From: Candidatus Gemmiger stercorigallinarum
GTDB lineage: Bacteria; Bacillota; Clostridia; Oscillospirales; Ruminococcaceae
Assembly (NCBI GenBank): GCA_019119495.1
Contig: DWWX01000035.1
Span: 1 to 47,549 of the forward strand
Direction: 5' to 3'
Length of the DNA: 47,549 nt
Below the pieces are notes generated by a model. The model saw only the letters and a program-made list of their open reading frames with translations. It had not been told where the DNA came from and did no database searches. This document shows, piece after piece, positions 17,149-25,703 of the stretch. The position numbers and the translations under genes were made by a program. How positions within the stretch are numbered: the stretch's first letter is position 1; each line of letters starts with the position of its first letter.

Positions 17149-17972
17149 GCGATACCGTTTACCGGTACGACGGCAGTTTTCAAGGGTTCCTCTGCTGCGT
17201 ATTTGAGAGCTTTGCCCGCCGGGAGATCCCTGCGGCCGTCTGTACCCCGCAGACGGAGCAGCTGACGCTGTTTGCCCTGCGGAACATCCCCACCGACGAG
17301 CAGCGGGCACGGCGGGTGTTTGCCGGCGTGGGGCGGCTGGGCGGCCAGCTGCGTTACCGCCTGACGACCGCTTTCTTGAGCGCGGAACCGGACAAGGATC
17401 TGACCCTGCTGCGGTTTGTGCGCCGCGCCTTTGAGGCGGGCCCCGGCGCGGCGCAGATGCTGGGCGACCCGGAGATCGCGGCCGCCTGGGCGCTGGAACG
17501 GGCCGTTAACAACGAGGCGCATCTGCTGCTGGAATTTTTGCGCTTTGAGGAGCGCGGGGGGATGCTTGGCGCGGTGATCCACCCCAAAAACCGGGTCCTG
17601 CCGCTGCTGCGCGCCCATTTCTGCAGCCGCCTGCCGGACGAATCTTTTATGATCTATGACGCGACCCACGGCGTGGCCATGCTGCGCCGCGGCGACGAGG
17701 TGCGTTACCTGGAAATGCAGGACTACGCGCCGGAACCGAACGAGGCCGAGGAAAACTGGCAGCAGCTGTGGCAGGGCTTTTTCCGCGCGCTGACCATCGA
17801 GGAGCGGCGCAACCCCCGCTGCCAGCGCACCCACTGCCCCAAACGCTTCTGGCCGGATATGTGCGAGATGCGGCAGCCCCCAGGCCGGGCAAACCGTCTG
17901 CAGGCCGATGGCGGGAGACCCGCGCTGGCAGGGGTACCGGACAAGGAAAAAGGGAAGGCGGCCTTCCCCTGA
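17127..17972 (+). CDS. TIGR03915/DUF4130-type DNA metabolism protein
   Basis: A 281-residue partner of the radical-SAM protein. It begins with GTG (HYQADVSDTVYRYDGSFQGF), the characteristic start of this family, eight bases after a perfect AGGAGG that lies inside the upstream gene. Family segments include YDGSFQGFLCCVFESF, DEAHLL-like NNEAHLLLEFLRFEE, RFxxxxGxxxAxIxPKxxVLPL (GGMLGAVIHPKNRVLPLLRA) and the ending RTHCPKRFWPDMCE with paired Cys/His that may bind metal. The last 30 residues after this motif are Pro/Gly/Lys-rich and may be non-conserved. Translational coupling indicates a joint role. Confidence 0.85.
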   Translation: MHYQADVSDTVYRYDGSFQGFLCCVFESFARREIPAAVCTPQTEQLTLFALRNIPTDEQRARRVFAGVGRLGGQLRYRLTTAFLSAEPDKDLTLLRFVRRAFEAGPGAAQMLGDPEIAAAWALERAVNNEAHLLLEFLRFEERGGMLGAVIHPKNRVLPLLRAHFCSRLPDESFMIYDATHGVAMLRRGDEVRYLEMQDYAPEPNEAEENWQQLWQGFFRALTIEERRNPRCQRTHCPKRFWPDMCEMRQPPGRANRLQADGGRPALAGVPDKEKGKAAFP

Positions 17973-18242
17973 CGCGGGGACCCGGTGCGGCGGGGAAAAC
18001 AGCAGAATTGCGAGATGCCGCTTTTGGGGCGAACGGTGCCGGCCGCCGGCGCAAAGCGGCGGCCGGGGCGTGATCCGCAAGCAAAAAGCCCCGCCTCCGC
18101 CGGCCTGGGACGGAAACGGGGACTTGGACGGAAAATGCGGGCCGGGACCGGCGGAGCGGGCCGGCAGGGGAGGAAGGTCCTGCCGATCTATCCGCCGCGT
18201 CGGGGGCAAAATGGGTGGCCGGCCGGCAATGCGGGGCGCCTG

Positions 18243-18665
18243 TCAGGCCAAAGCCTGGCCCAGCGCCCGGCACTCGGCCTCGGCGCTGTCATCGGGGGCG
18301 CCGTTGCAGATCACGCCCTCGCTGACCAGAGCGGCGCCGGCGCCCTGGCAGCTTTCGGCCCAGTTGCGCATCCACTCGCCGTCGCCCCAGCCGTAGCTGC
18401 CGAACAGGCCGACCTTTTTGCCGGCCAGCTTGGCCAGGCAGGGGGTGAACATCGGCTCGAACTCGCTCTCCTCCAGCTGTTCGGACCCCATTGAGGGGCA
18501 GCCGAAAGCGATGGCGTCAAACTGATCCACCATGTCGGCCGAAAATTCGGCGGCGGTGCAGCTGGTGACCTCGGCACCGGCATCCTTTGCGCCCGCCGCT
18601 ACCATGCCGGCCATCTGCTCGGTGTTGCCGGTGCCGCTCCAATAAACCACTGCGATCTTGCTCAT
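18243..18665 (-). CDS. Flavodoxin
   Basis: A 140-residue short-chain flavodoxin that carries electrons on FMN, replacing ferredoxin when iron is short. The FMN phosphate loop is visible at residues 9-16 (WSGTGNTEQMA). The isoalloxazine loops are in FGCPSMGSEQLEESEF (54-69) and LFGSYGWGDGEWMRNW (87-102). AAGGAAGG precedes the ATG chosen. Two copies of a TTAGC-N4-GCTAA palindrome lie 36 and 238 bp upstream and suggest iron-dependent control. It is monocistronic. Confidence 0.93.
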   Translation of the reverse strand: MSKIAVVYWSGTGNTEQMAGMVAAGAKDAGAEVTSCTAAEFSADMVDQFDAIAFGCPSMGSEQLEESEFEPMFTPCLAKLAGKKVGLFGSYGWGDGEWMRNWAESCQGAGAALVSEGVICNGAPDDSAEAECRALGQALA

Positions 18666-18700
18666 AGCGTTGCCTTCCTTTCGTGAAGCAAAAGTTGACA

Positions 18701-18714
18701 TTAGCATAAGCTAA
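18701..18714 (-). promoter_or_regulatory. Iron-box-like palindrome, proximal copy
   Basis: TTAGC-ATAA-GCTAA, a palindrome of DtxR/Fur-operator character, 36 bp upstream of the flavodoxin start. It is embedded in a longer direct repeat shared with 18903-18916 that continues into CCG(T/A)TGGGGAAA. Confidence 0.6.
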
Positions 18715-18902
18715 CCGTTGGGGAAAAATCATCCCCCTCGCTGCCGCGTCCATGCGATGCGCCGAAAAGCCTGCGCCCGCACAGGGCGCCCCGTGCAGTG
18801 CAGGAAATGGCAGGCGTTATGCGCAAGCCTGCGCGCCGGGCAATACCGGCGGGCGGGCAGCGGCATACGCGCGGAAAACGGGCGGGGAGATTTTTTCTGA
18901 AA

Positions 18903-18916
18903 TTAGCATACGCTAA
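18903..18916 (-). promoter_or_regulatory. Iron-box-like palindrome, distal copy
   Basis: TTAGC-ATAC-GCTAA, followed like the proximal copy by CCGATGGGGAAA. The two copies lie about 200 bp apart in the same orientation. The DNA between them is GC-rich and has no convincing gene, so the arrangement is either tandem regulation of flavodoxin or a duplication. Confidence 0.5.
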
Positions 18917-19106
18917 CCGATGGGGAAAGCATACCACATCAAAGGCGGATTGTCAAGCAGAAGCCGACTGTTCCGGCGGGCAAAGCGGGCTTTGGCGGGA
19001 GCTTGGCCAAACGGGAGCACCGCTGCCGTGCGGGGAATGCAGGGGGGACCCGGCAGCGGCCGGCGAGGTGCAGCCCCTGCCGGCCGGGAAACTTCCGGTT
19101 CCGAGA
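18917..19106. other. Intergenic, no gene seen
   Basis: Together with 18715-18902 this makes a non-coding stretch between divergent transcripts (flavodoxin on minus, small peptide on plus). Apart from the two palindromes and the promoter at 19107-19135 I see only GC-rich sequence with short, unconvincing open frames. Confidence 0.4.
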
Positions 19107-19135
19107 TTGTACTTTGCCCGCTGTTGTGATATACT
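19107..19135 (+). promoter_or_regulatory. Probable promoter of the 45-residue peptide
   Basis: TTGTAC (19107-19112), 17-bp spacer, TATACT (19130-19135), in an AT-rich patch 52 bp before the ATG. Confidence 0.7.
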
Positions 19136-19186
19136 AAAAACAAACTTGTTAGCAGGCCCGCCGCTGCGGGCAGGGAGGTATTGCAC

Positions 19187-19324
19187 ATGAAATCGCTGTT
19201 GAAGCTGTTGGTCGTCATCACGGCGCTGGCCGGCATCTGCTATCTTGTCCTGTCCTGGCTGGACGACAGCAAGGGCACGGATTACATTTCGATCTATGGC
19301 GGTCCGGAGGATGAAGCCGACTGA
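19187..19324 (+). CDS. Small membrane peptide, 45 residues
   Basis: The peptide starts MKSLLKLLVVITALAGICYL and continues VLSWLDDSKG before an acidic tail ending PEDEAD. Residues 5-24 form one membrane helix with a Lys-flanked N-terminus, so an N-in anchor or uncleaved signal peptide is likely. A GGGAGG site, an upstream promoter and a downstream terminator make this an intact minimal transcription unit, which argues that it is real. I recognise no family. It could be a small membrane regulator. Confidence 0.6.
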   Translation: MKSLLKLLVVITALAGICYLVLSWLDDSKGTDYISIYGGPEDEAD

Positions 19325-19354
19325 CCGGCTGCGTCAGATTGAACCAAACGATCA

Positions 19355-19390
19355 GCGCGCCCGCGGGGGATGACCCTGCGGGCGCGCTTT
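19355..19390 (+). terminator. Terminator after the 45-residue peptide
   Basis: A perfect 10-bp stem GCGCGCCCGC (19355-19364) / GCGGGCGCGC (19378-19387) followed by TTTG and further TTTTG, 30 bp after the peptide's stop codon. From here to 19630 no gene is seen. Confidence 0.75.
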
Positions 19391-19630
19391 GTACGTTTTG
19401 TTGGGGCAGAGAATTTGGGGGCAGGCAGCTTCCGGGCCGGACGGCCTTCTTATTCAAAAAAGGCGGGAAAGTGAAAAACGGCAAGCCGCCGAAGGCCAAG
19501 CCCCTTTTATTCAGGCGAGCCTGGCAGGGCGGCATCTGCCTCTGCGCATCCGCCCTGCGGCCCGGCCGGTCGTCAGCCCGGAGGAAAACAAACTTGCAAG
19601 GTCTTGCGCTCCGGCAACACGCATTGCCTT

Positions 19631-21028
19631 TTAGAAATCCAGCTCCTGCAGCCGCAGCAGGGCCAGGATGTAGATCTTCAGCGCCTCGATCATCTTGTCA
19701 AAGTTGGCGCCCTCGTTGGCGCCATGCATCGGGCCGGCAAAATCGGGCAGAGGCAGGTCGGTGTGCTCCGGGCCGAAGCTGACCGCAAACGGGAAATGGC
19801 GGGCGTAGGTGCCGCCGCCCATGGTGAAGGGCTGCTTGTTTTCGCCGGTGACCTCGTTGTAGGTGCGGATCAGCGTCTGGATGGCCGGGCTGTCGGCCGG
19901 GATGTAGAAGGGCACCCGGCTGCTGACGTCCTCCAGATGGGCCGCGCCGCCGCAGACAGCGGTCATGGCGGCGGTCAGCCGGCCGGCGTCGGTGTTGGTG
20001 GGGAATCGGCAGTCAAAGCTTTGGCGCAGCGCGCCGTCCCGCAGTTCGATGGTGCCGCCCACGATGGTCAGCGGGTCAAACAGGCCGTCGTCCGCCGCAA
20101 TGCCCAGGGCGCTGCCGTCGGTGGAGGCATGCAGCTTCTGCAGCACCTGCAGGTAGGCGGCCTCGGCGGCGGTGCAGACGCCGCTTTCCAGCAGGCAGTT
20201 TACCAGCAGGCCGATGGCGTTGACGGTGCCCTGGGGCATGGCCGCATGGCCGCTCTTGCCCCAGCCGCGCAGCGTCACGGTGCCGTCGCCGTTGTCCTCC
20301 ACGGTCACGCCCTCGCCGGGGCGGAAGGCGTCCGCCGCCGCGCGCACCACGCAGCAGGCGCGGTCGGGCACGGCGTTGTGGGCCACGCCGCCGGCGAAGT
20401 CCAGGATCGCGCCGCCCTCAAGCACCGGGCTGACGATCTCGCCGTTGAAGCCGCCCTTTTCGCCGTTGCAGACAGGGAACTCGGCGTCGGGGGTAAAGCA
20501 GAAGGCCGGCATCTCAAAATGCGCGGCGTAGTAGTCCACGTCCAGCATGCCGGTCTCCTCGTTGGCGCCCAGCAGCGCGCGGACGGGGTAGCGCAGGGCG
20601 GCGCCGCTGTCCTTCAAATATTTCAGCGCGTACAGGCACAGGATGCTGGGGCCTTTGTCGTCGGCAACGCCGCGGCCCAGCAGCCAGCCGTCCCGCAGGC
20701 GGACGGTGTAGGGGTCGGCGTCCCAGCCGTTGCCCTCCGGCACCACGTCGGTGTGGGTGATGGTGGCCAAAAACTTCTGCCCCTGGGCGATGGGGCCGGT
20801 CTCGGCCCAGCCGATGTAGCTGCCGGCGTTGCGGGTGTCCAGGCCCAGCTCGGCGGCGATCTCCAGCGCCTTGGCCAGGGCGTCGCGGGGGCCGGGGCCG
20901 AAGGGCGCACCCGGTTCCGGCTTGCCCTCCACGCTGGGCACGGCGCACAGGCGGGAAATATCCCGCAGGATATTGTCGCGGTTTTGTTCGGCAAAGGCGT
21001 TGATGGACGCCCAGCGGGGATCGTTCAT
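19631..21028 (-). CDS. Sapep/PepV family metallodipeptidase (M20)
   Basis: The 465-residue M20 peptidase should cleave dipeptides with two active-site metal ions. The metal ligands are visible: ATITHTDVVPEGNGWDADPY (His and catalytic Asp) near residue 81, GRGVADDKGPSILCLYALKY (bridging Asp) near 112, ALLGANEETGMLDVDYY (catalytic Glu and metal Glu) near 144, and the C-terminal MGGGTYARHFPFAVSFGPE with metal His near 405. The length and the GGTYAR motif fit the Sapep/PepV branch. Start MNDPRW has GGAGGT upstream. It and the GtrA gene upstream share a strand. Confidence 0.9.
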   Translation of the reverse strand: MNDPRWASINAFAEQNRDNILRDISRLCAVPSVEGKPEPGAPFGPGPRDALAKALEIAAELGLDTRNAGSYIGWAETGPIAQGQKFLATITHTDVVPEGNGWDADPYTVRLRDGWLLGRGVADDKGPSILCLYALKYLKDSGAALRYPVRALLGANEETGMLDVDYYAAHFEMPAFCFTPDAEFPVCNGEKGGFNGEIVSPVLEGGAILDFAGGVAHNAVPDRACCVVRAAADAFRPGEGVTVEDNGDGTVTLRGWGKSGHAAMPQGTVNAIGLLVNCLLESGVCTAAEAAYLQVLQKLHASTDGSALGIAADDGLFDPLTIVGGTIELRDGALRQSFDCRFPTNTDAGRLTAAMTAVCGGAAHLEDVSSRVPFYIPADSPAIQTLIRTYNEVTGENKQPFTMGGGTYARHFPFAVSFGPEHTDLPLPDFAGPMHGANEGANFDKMIEALKIYILALLRLQELDF

Positions 21029-21088
21029 GGCAGTTACCTCCAAAGGAATGTGGTTGCAAAGGACGGCCCCGGCCTGCGGCCAGGACAG

Positions 21089-21505
21089 TCAGTAGACAAA
21101 CTTTTTTTGCAGTAGATAGTTGAAAAAGAACAGCAGCACGTCCACCGGGACCTTGACGGCCAGCTCCGGCACCGCCGCGGGCAGCCAGCCCGCGATGACC
21201 GACACCAGCACGCCGCTGAGCAGGGTCTTCAGCACGGTGATGGTGGTGTATAGCGTTGCCGAGCGGGTGTGCTGGGCGCGGCTGTGGAACACGAGAAAGT
21301 AGTTGAGCAGGTAATTGACCAGCGACGACAGCACCCGCGCCGCGATAGTGGCGGCCATGATGTAGACGGCGTTGCCCAGCCAGGCCTGGAAGGGGATGCA
21401 CAGCAGTTGGAATGCCGCCAGGTCCACCACGCTGGAGGACACCGACGACAGCGCAAACCGCCAAAACGGCTGTTTGGGGGCGGCAGATTGGGCGGAATGA
21501 TTCAT
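21089..21505 (-). CDS. GtrA family membrane protein
   Basis: A 138-residue protein with four predicted membrane helices and the GtrA pattern: RFALSSVSSSVVDLAAFQLL at the first helix, SSLVNYLLNYFLVFH in the centre and a last helix ending DVLLFFFNYLLQKKFVY. GtrA-like proteins are proposed to move lipid-linked sugars or assist cell-surface glycan modification; the substrate is not evident. The start has GGAAG upstream. It lies 60 bp upstream of the dipeptidase on the same strand, so they may be cotranscribed. Confidence 0.85.
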   Translation of the reverse strand: MNHSAQSAAPKQPFWRFALSSVSSSVVDLAAFQLLCIPFQAWLGNAVYIMAATIAARVLSSLVNYLLNYFLVFHSRAQHTRSATLYTTITVLKTLLSGVLVSVIAGWLPAAVPELAVKVPVDVLLFFFNYLLQKKFVY

Positions 21506-21831
21506 AGGGCTTCCTTTATTTTGTGCAGGATCGTTTTTACACATGCCAGCTTCAAACGATGAAAATGGAATGCGGCCGTGCGGCGCAAACGCCGGCGGAT
21601 GATATCTACTTTACCACGGGCGGCGGTGAAATTCAAGGGCGGCATGGGTCACAGCCGCTGAACGGACCGACATTCGGCGCCCGGACCGACATTCGGCGCC
21701 CGGTCACTTTACACCCGCCCCCGAACCTTATATAATAGACTTCATACGGCGCGGCGCCTGCCGGCGGCAGGCTGCCCCGCGCCGACGCCGCATGGCGGCC
21801 CCATTTGTAACGACCCAGGAGGTACACCCTT
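21506..21831 (+). promoter_or_regulatory. yfmF upstream region: 19-bp tandem repeat and promoter
   Basis: A 19-bp unit CGGACCGACATTCGGCGCC occurs twice without a gap (21663-21681 and 21682-21700). Directly after it lies a strong promoter: TTTACA (21708-21713), 17 bp, TATAAT (21731-21736). The leader to yfmF is about 90 nt and contains a GC-rich hairpin near 21750-21785. The tandem unit ends 7 bp before the -35, a place where an activator or repressor could bind. The rest is without a gene. Confidence 0.7.
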
Positions 21832-23103
21832 TTGCAACGCACACAGATCGCGCCCGGCGTATTTTTGAACGTGCTGGACGCCGAAAAATTCAACCGCTGC
21901 CGCATCGCCATCCACCTGCGCTACCCGGCCCGGCGGCAAAGCGCCACCGACGCCGCCGTGCTGGCGCTGGTGCTGGAGCGCGGCTATGCCGGCTGCCCCG
22001 ATATGACCGCCCTGTCCCGCAAGCTGGCGGCGCTGTACGGCGCCGACCTGGGCGTGGACCTGGCCGGCGCCGGCGGCGACCGGCTGCTGTCGGCCGACGT
22101 CTGCGGCATCAAGCAGCAGTTTGCCCTGGCCGGCGAGCGCCTGGCCGACGAGTACGCCGACATTGTGTTTGGCACCATCTTTGACCCCTACCTGGTGGAC
22201 GGCGTCTTTGACCCGGAGGCCGTCGCCATCGAGAAGGAGACGCTGCGCCGCCGCCTGCAGGCCGAGTTCAACGACAAGCGCCTGTACTGCGTGCGGCAGG
22301 CCCGCCGCCGCTTTTACGGCGACAGCCCGGCGGGCATCGAGCTGAACGGCTACCTGGACGAGGTGGACGCCGTCACCCCGCAGAGCGTCAAGGCCGAGTA
22401 CGACCGTATCCTGGCGTCGGCCGCCATCGACGTGATGGTGCAGGGCGCCGACGCGGACCGGGTGGCAGACCGCCTGCTGCAAAAGCTGGCGGGGGTGCGC
22501 CGCGCCCCGGCGGCGGTGTCGCCCGCGCTGGCCATCCCGGTGCAGCCGGTGCAGCATTACACCGAGGCCATCCCCGGCGTGACGCAGGCCAAGCTGTGCA
22601 TGCTGTTCACCCGCGGCACCACCGAGGCCCTGCCCTCCATCCACCTGCTGCGGGTGGCCATGGGCCTGCTGGGCGGCAGCGCCACCAGCCGGCTGTTCCG
22701 CAACGTGCGGGAAAAACAGAGCCTGTGCTATTACTGCGGCTCCAGCGCGGTGCGCGCCACCGGCGTGATGATGGTGGATTCCGGCGTGGAGCCGGGCGGC
22801 GAGGCAAAGGCCGAGGCCGCCATCCTGAAAGAACTGGACGACCTGCAAAAGGCCCCCGCCACCGCCGAGGAGCTGGAGCAGTGCCGCCTGGCGCTGCTGG
22901 GCAGCATCGACGCGGTGGGCGACAGCCTGGCCGGGCTGGAAAGCTGGTACTACGGCGCGCTGCTGCGGGGCGAGGAACCCGTCACGCCGGAGCAGGGTAA
23001 GGCTTTGACCGCCGCCGTCACCGCCGGGCAGGTGCGGCAGCTGCTGCAAAGCTACCACTATTCGGTCTGCTACGCCGTCACCGCCGGAAAGGAGGATGCC
23101 TGA
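21832..23103 (+). CDS. yfmF: M16-like protein YfmF (EF-P modification associated)
   Basis: A 423-residue inverzincin-fold protein of the M16 family. The zinc motif HxxEH is absent (the equivalent region reads AVLALVLERGYAG), so this is the inactive partner; the second domain has the R/Y motif region FRNVREKQSLCYYCGSSAV. In Bacillus YfmF and YfmH act in 5-aminopentanol modification of elongation factor P. The start is TTG at 21832, nine bases after AGGAGG. The stop overlaps the yfmH start (TGATG), showing translational coupling of the two subunits. Confidence 0.88.
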   Translation: MQRTQIAPGVFLNVLDAEKFNRCRIAIHLRYPARRQSATDAAVLALVLERGYAGCPDMTALSRKLAALYGADLGVDLAGAGGDRLLSADVCGIKQQFALAGERLADEYADIVFGTIFDPYLVDGVFDPEAVAIEKETLRRRLQAEFNDKRLYCVRQARRRFYGDSPAGIELNGYLDEVDAVTPQSVKAEYDRILASAAIDVMVQGADADRVADRLLQKLAGVRRAPAAVSPALAIPVQPVQHYTEAIPGVTQAKLCMLFTRGTTEALPSIHLLRVAMGLLGGSATSRLFRNVREKQSLCYYCGSSAVRATGVMMVDSGVEPGGEAKAEAAILKELDDLQKAPATAEELEQCRLALLGSIDAVGDSLAGLESWYYGALLRGEEPVTPEQGKALTAAVTAGQVRQLLQSYHYSVCYAVTAGKEDA

Positions 23104-24410
23104 TGCCGGAACTGACCATCCGAGAAAAGGCAGCCGCCGCCGTGCGCTGCCAGAGCGCCGTGCTGGAAAGCGGCCTGACGGTGCTGTGCCGCACCATGCC
23201 GGGTTACAGCACCGTCCACGCCATGTATGCCACACCCTTCGGTTCCACCGTCCGGGACTTTGTGCTGGACGGCAGACCGGTGCATCTGCCCGCCGGCACC
23301 GCCCATTTTCTGGAACACAAGATGTTCGAGTCGGAGCAGGGCGACGCGTTCAGCCTGTACGCCAAAACCGGCGCGTCGGCCAACGCCTTTACCAGCTGGG
23401 ACCACACCTGCTACCTGTTTTCGGCCACCAGCCGCATCGACGAGAACCTGGACATCCTGCTGAACATGGTGGGCAGGCCCTGGTTCACCAAAGAGACCAT
23501 CGCCAAGGAGCAGGGCATCATCGGGCAGGAGATCAAAATGTACGACGACAGCCCCGACTGGCGGCTGCTCACGGCGGCGTTCCGCTGCCTGTACCGGGAC
23601 GACCCCATCCGGGACGACATCGCCGGCACGGTGGAAAGCATCGCCGAGCTGACGCCGGAGCTGCTGTACGCCTGCACCGACGCGTTCTATGCCCCCGGCA
23701 ACATGGTGCTGGCGGTGGCCGGCAACATCACGCTGGAGCAGGCGGTGGCGGCCTGCCGCCGCGCCGGGCTGGACAGGCCCGCCGCCCCCCACGCCGTGGC
23801 GCTGCCGCCGGCGGCGGAGCCTGGCCCCGTCGCACAGCGGGAACTGCGCTTTGCCATGCCGGTCAACCGCCCCTGCTTTGCGCTGGCCTACCGCGAGCCG
23901 CCCATCGCCCGCGGCGACATGAAGCGGGAAATTTTGTGCGACATGGTCACCGACCTGGTCTGCGGTGGTCTGACCGACCTGTACCGCAGGCTGTACGACG
24001 AGGGGCTGGTCAACCCGGAATTCAGCGGCGACTACGCCTCCACCCGCACCGCCTGCGCCATCCTGTTCACCGGCGAGAGCACCCGGCCCCGGCAGGTGGC
24101 CGAACTGGTCCGGCAGGAGATCGCCCGCCTGCGCCGCGACGGCGTGGACCCGGAGCTGTTCACGCTGGTGAAAAACGAGATGTACGGCGAGCTGCTGGCC
24201 ATCCTGGAAGGGGTGGAGAACGCCGCCGCCCAGATGACCACCGCCTTTTTGAAGGGCAGCACGCTGGAGGAGCAGATCGCCACGCTGGCCGCGCTGACCC
24301 CTGCCGACGCCGACGAGGCGCTGCGCACCATGATGCTGCCCGAAAACGAAGCCTACGTCCAGATCGACCCGTCCGGGGAGGCGCCCGGCGGGGAGGACGC
24401 GGCGGAATAA
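23103..24410 (+). CDS. yfmH: M16 metallopeptidase YfmH (EF-P modification associated)
   Basis: The 435-residue active partner of YfmF. The inverted zinc motif HFLEHKMFE (HxxEH) lies at about residues 62-70, with the third ligand Glu further downstream in the IIGQEIKMYDD segment near 138. The C-terminal domain has the LxRRLYDEGLVNPEFS segment. Together the pair should form a clamshell heterodimer. AAGGAGG lies inside the end of yfmF. The next gene, lgt, follows after 57 bp on the same strand. Confidence 0.9.
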   Translation: MPELTIREKAAAAVRCQSAVLESGLTVLCRTMPGYSTVHAMYATPFGSTVRDFVLDGRPVHLPAGTAHFLEHKMFESEQGDAFSLYAKTGASANAFTSWDHTCYLFSATSRIDENLDILLNMVGRPWFTKETIAKEQGIIGQEIKMYDDSPDWRLLTAAFRCLYRDDPIRDDIAGTVESIAELTPELLYACTDAFYAPGNMVLAVAGNITLEQAVAACRRAGLDRPAAPHAVALPPAAEPGPVAQRELRFAMPVNRPCFALAYREPPIARGDMKREILCDMVTDLVCGGLTDLYRRLYDEGLVNPEFSGDYASTRTACAILFTGESTRPRQVAELVRQEIARLRRDGVDPELFTLVKNEMYGELLAILEGVENAAAQMTTAFLKGSTLEEQIATLAALTPADADEALRTMMLPENEAYVQIDPSGEAPGGEDAAE

Positions 24411-24467
24411 ATTTGCCATACGCCCGGCGGGCCGCGCGCCCGGCCGGGCAAGAGAGGAAAACAGACC

Positions 24468-25703
24468 ATGACTTACAACGTACAGTTCCCCGGCCTGGGG
24501 CTGGAGTTTGCGCTGAACCGCGTGGCTTTCAGCATCGGCGGGTTTGACATTTACTGGTACGGCATCATCATTGCGGCGGGCATGCTGCTGGCAATGGCGT
24601 TTGCCTTCCGCAAGGCGGTGGATTTCGGCATCGACGGCGACCGGCTGGTGGACGTGGTGTTCATCGGCGTGGTGGCCGGTGTCATCTGCGCCCGCGCCTA
24701 CTATGTGGCCTTTGCGCCTTTTGAGTACGAGAGCATCTGGCAGATGCTGGACATCCGCCAGGGTGGCCTTGCCATCTACGGCGGCGTCATCGGTGCGTTC
24801 GTGTTCGGCGGGCTGGCGGCAAAGTGGCGCAAGGTGCCCATCCTGCCGCTGTTCGACCTGGTGGGGATCTGCTTTTTGATCGGCCAGGGCATCGGCCGCT
24901 GGGCCAACTTTGTCAATCAGGAAGCCTTTGGCACCAACACCGACCTGCCCTGGGGCATGATCAGCGAGGGCACCGTCAACTACCTGGTTGGCGTCCAGTC
25001 CACCCTGGCCGCCGAGGGCGTGACGGTGGACCCGCTGCAGCCGGTGCATCCCACCTTTTTGTACGAGAGCCTCTGGTGCCTGGCGGGCTTTGTTGTGCTG
25101 GCGCTGCTGATCAAGCGGCGCAAATTCAACGGCCAGCTGTTTTTGGGGTATATCATCTGGTACGGCATCGGACGTTTCTGGATCGAGGGCCTGCGCACCG
25201 ACGCGCTGATGGTCAACGATACGCTGCGCACCAGCCAGCTGGTGGCGCTGGTGTCGGTGCTGGCGGCGTTTATCCTGATGGTGCTGGGCCTGCTGCGCGC
25301 CCGCGGCAAAACGCTGATGGTCCCGCTGGCGGTGGCCGACCTGAAAAAGCTGAAGGAAACCGGCGGGGCCTTCCCGGTGGAGGACCTGCCCGCAAGCGCC
25401 CCCCACAAGGAGTTCGCCCGCGCCACCGCCGAGATGAACCGCCGCCTGGCCGACTGGAAGCCGGAGGACGCCGCCGGCAGCGAGGAGGACGCCGGCGCGG
25501 ACGCAACGGCGGAGGAGGCTGCCCCGGCCGAAGCGGATCTGCCGGCCGCGCAGCAGCCGGAAGCAGCGGAGGAAACCCCGGACGCCGCCCCGCAGGCGGA
25601 GCCGGAAACCCCGGACGAGGAAACCACGTCCGCCCCGGCCGAACCGGACGGCGGAGAACAAGAGAAAAAGGAGGATGCAGAGGATGCAGGCAAAGCTGAT
25701 TGA
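24468..25703 (+). CDS. lgt: Prolipoprotein diacylglyceryl transferase with acidic C-terminal extension
   Basis: Lgt attaches diacylglycerol from phosphatidylglycerol to the lipobox Cys of prolipoproteins in the cytoplasmic membrane. The core (about residues 1-275) has seven membrane helices and the motifs [35 protein letters not shown] (the Lgt signature) and [15 protein letters not shown], and ends with [14 protein letters not shown]. Beyond it lies a tail of about 130 residues rich in Ala, Glu, Pro and Asp, probably disordered and cytoplasmic, which typical Lgt lacks. The tail reading frame overlaps the folD start by 20 bp. GAGAGGAAA precedes the ATG. Confidence 0.92.
   Translation: MTYNVQFPGLGLEFALNRVAFSIGGFDIYWYGIIIAAGMLLAMAFAFRKAVDFGIDGDRLVDVVFIGVVAGVICARAYYVAFAPFEYESIWQMLDIRQGGLAIYGGVIGAFVFGGLAAKWRKVPILPLFDLVGICFLIGQGIGRWANFVNQEAFGTNTDLPWGMISEGTVNYLVGVQSTLAAEGVTVDPLQPVHPTFLYESLWCLAGFVVLALLIKRRKFNGQLFLGYIIWYGIGRFWIEGLRTDALMVNDTLRTSQLVALVSVLAAFILMVLGLLRARGKTLMVPLAVADLKKLKETGGAFPVEDLPASAPHKEFARATAEMNRRLADWKPEDAAGSEEDAGADATAEEAAPAEADLPAAQQPEAAEETPDAAPQAEPETPDEETTSAPAEPDGGEQEKKEDAEDAGKAD

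Noticed and set aside
18701-18937. Short minus-strand frames translating the iron-box repeats (FPHRLAYANF-type peptides)
   Set aside because: Their similarity comes from the repeated palindrome itself, not from coding; no ribosome binding sites support them.
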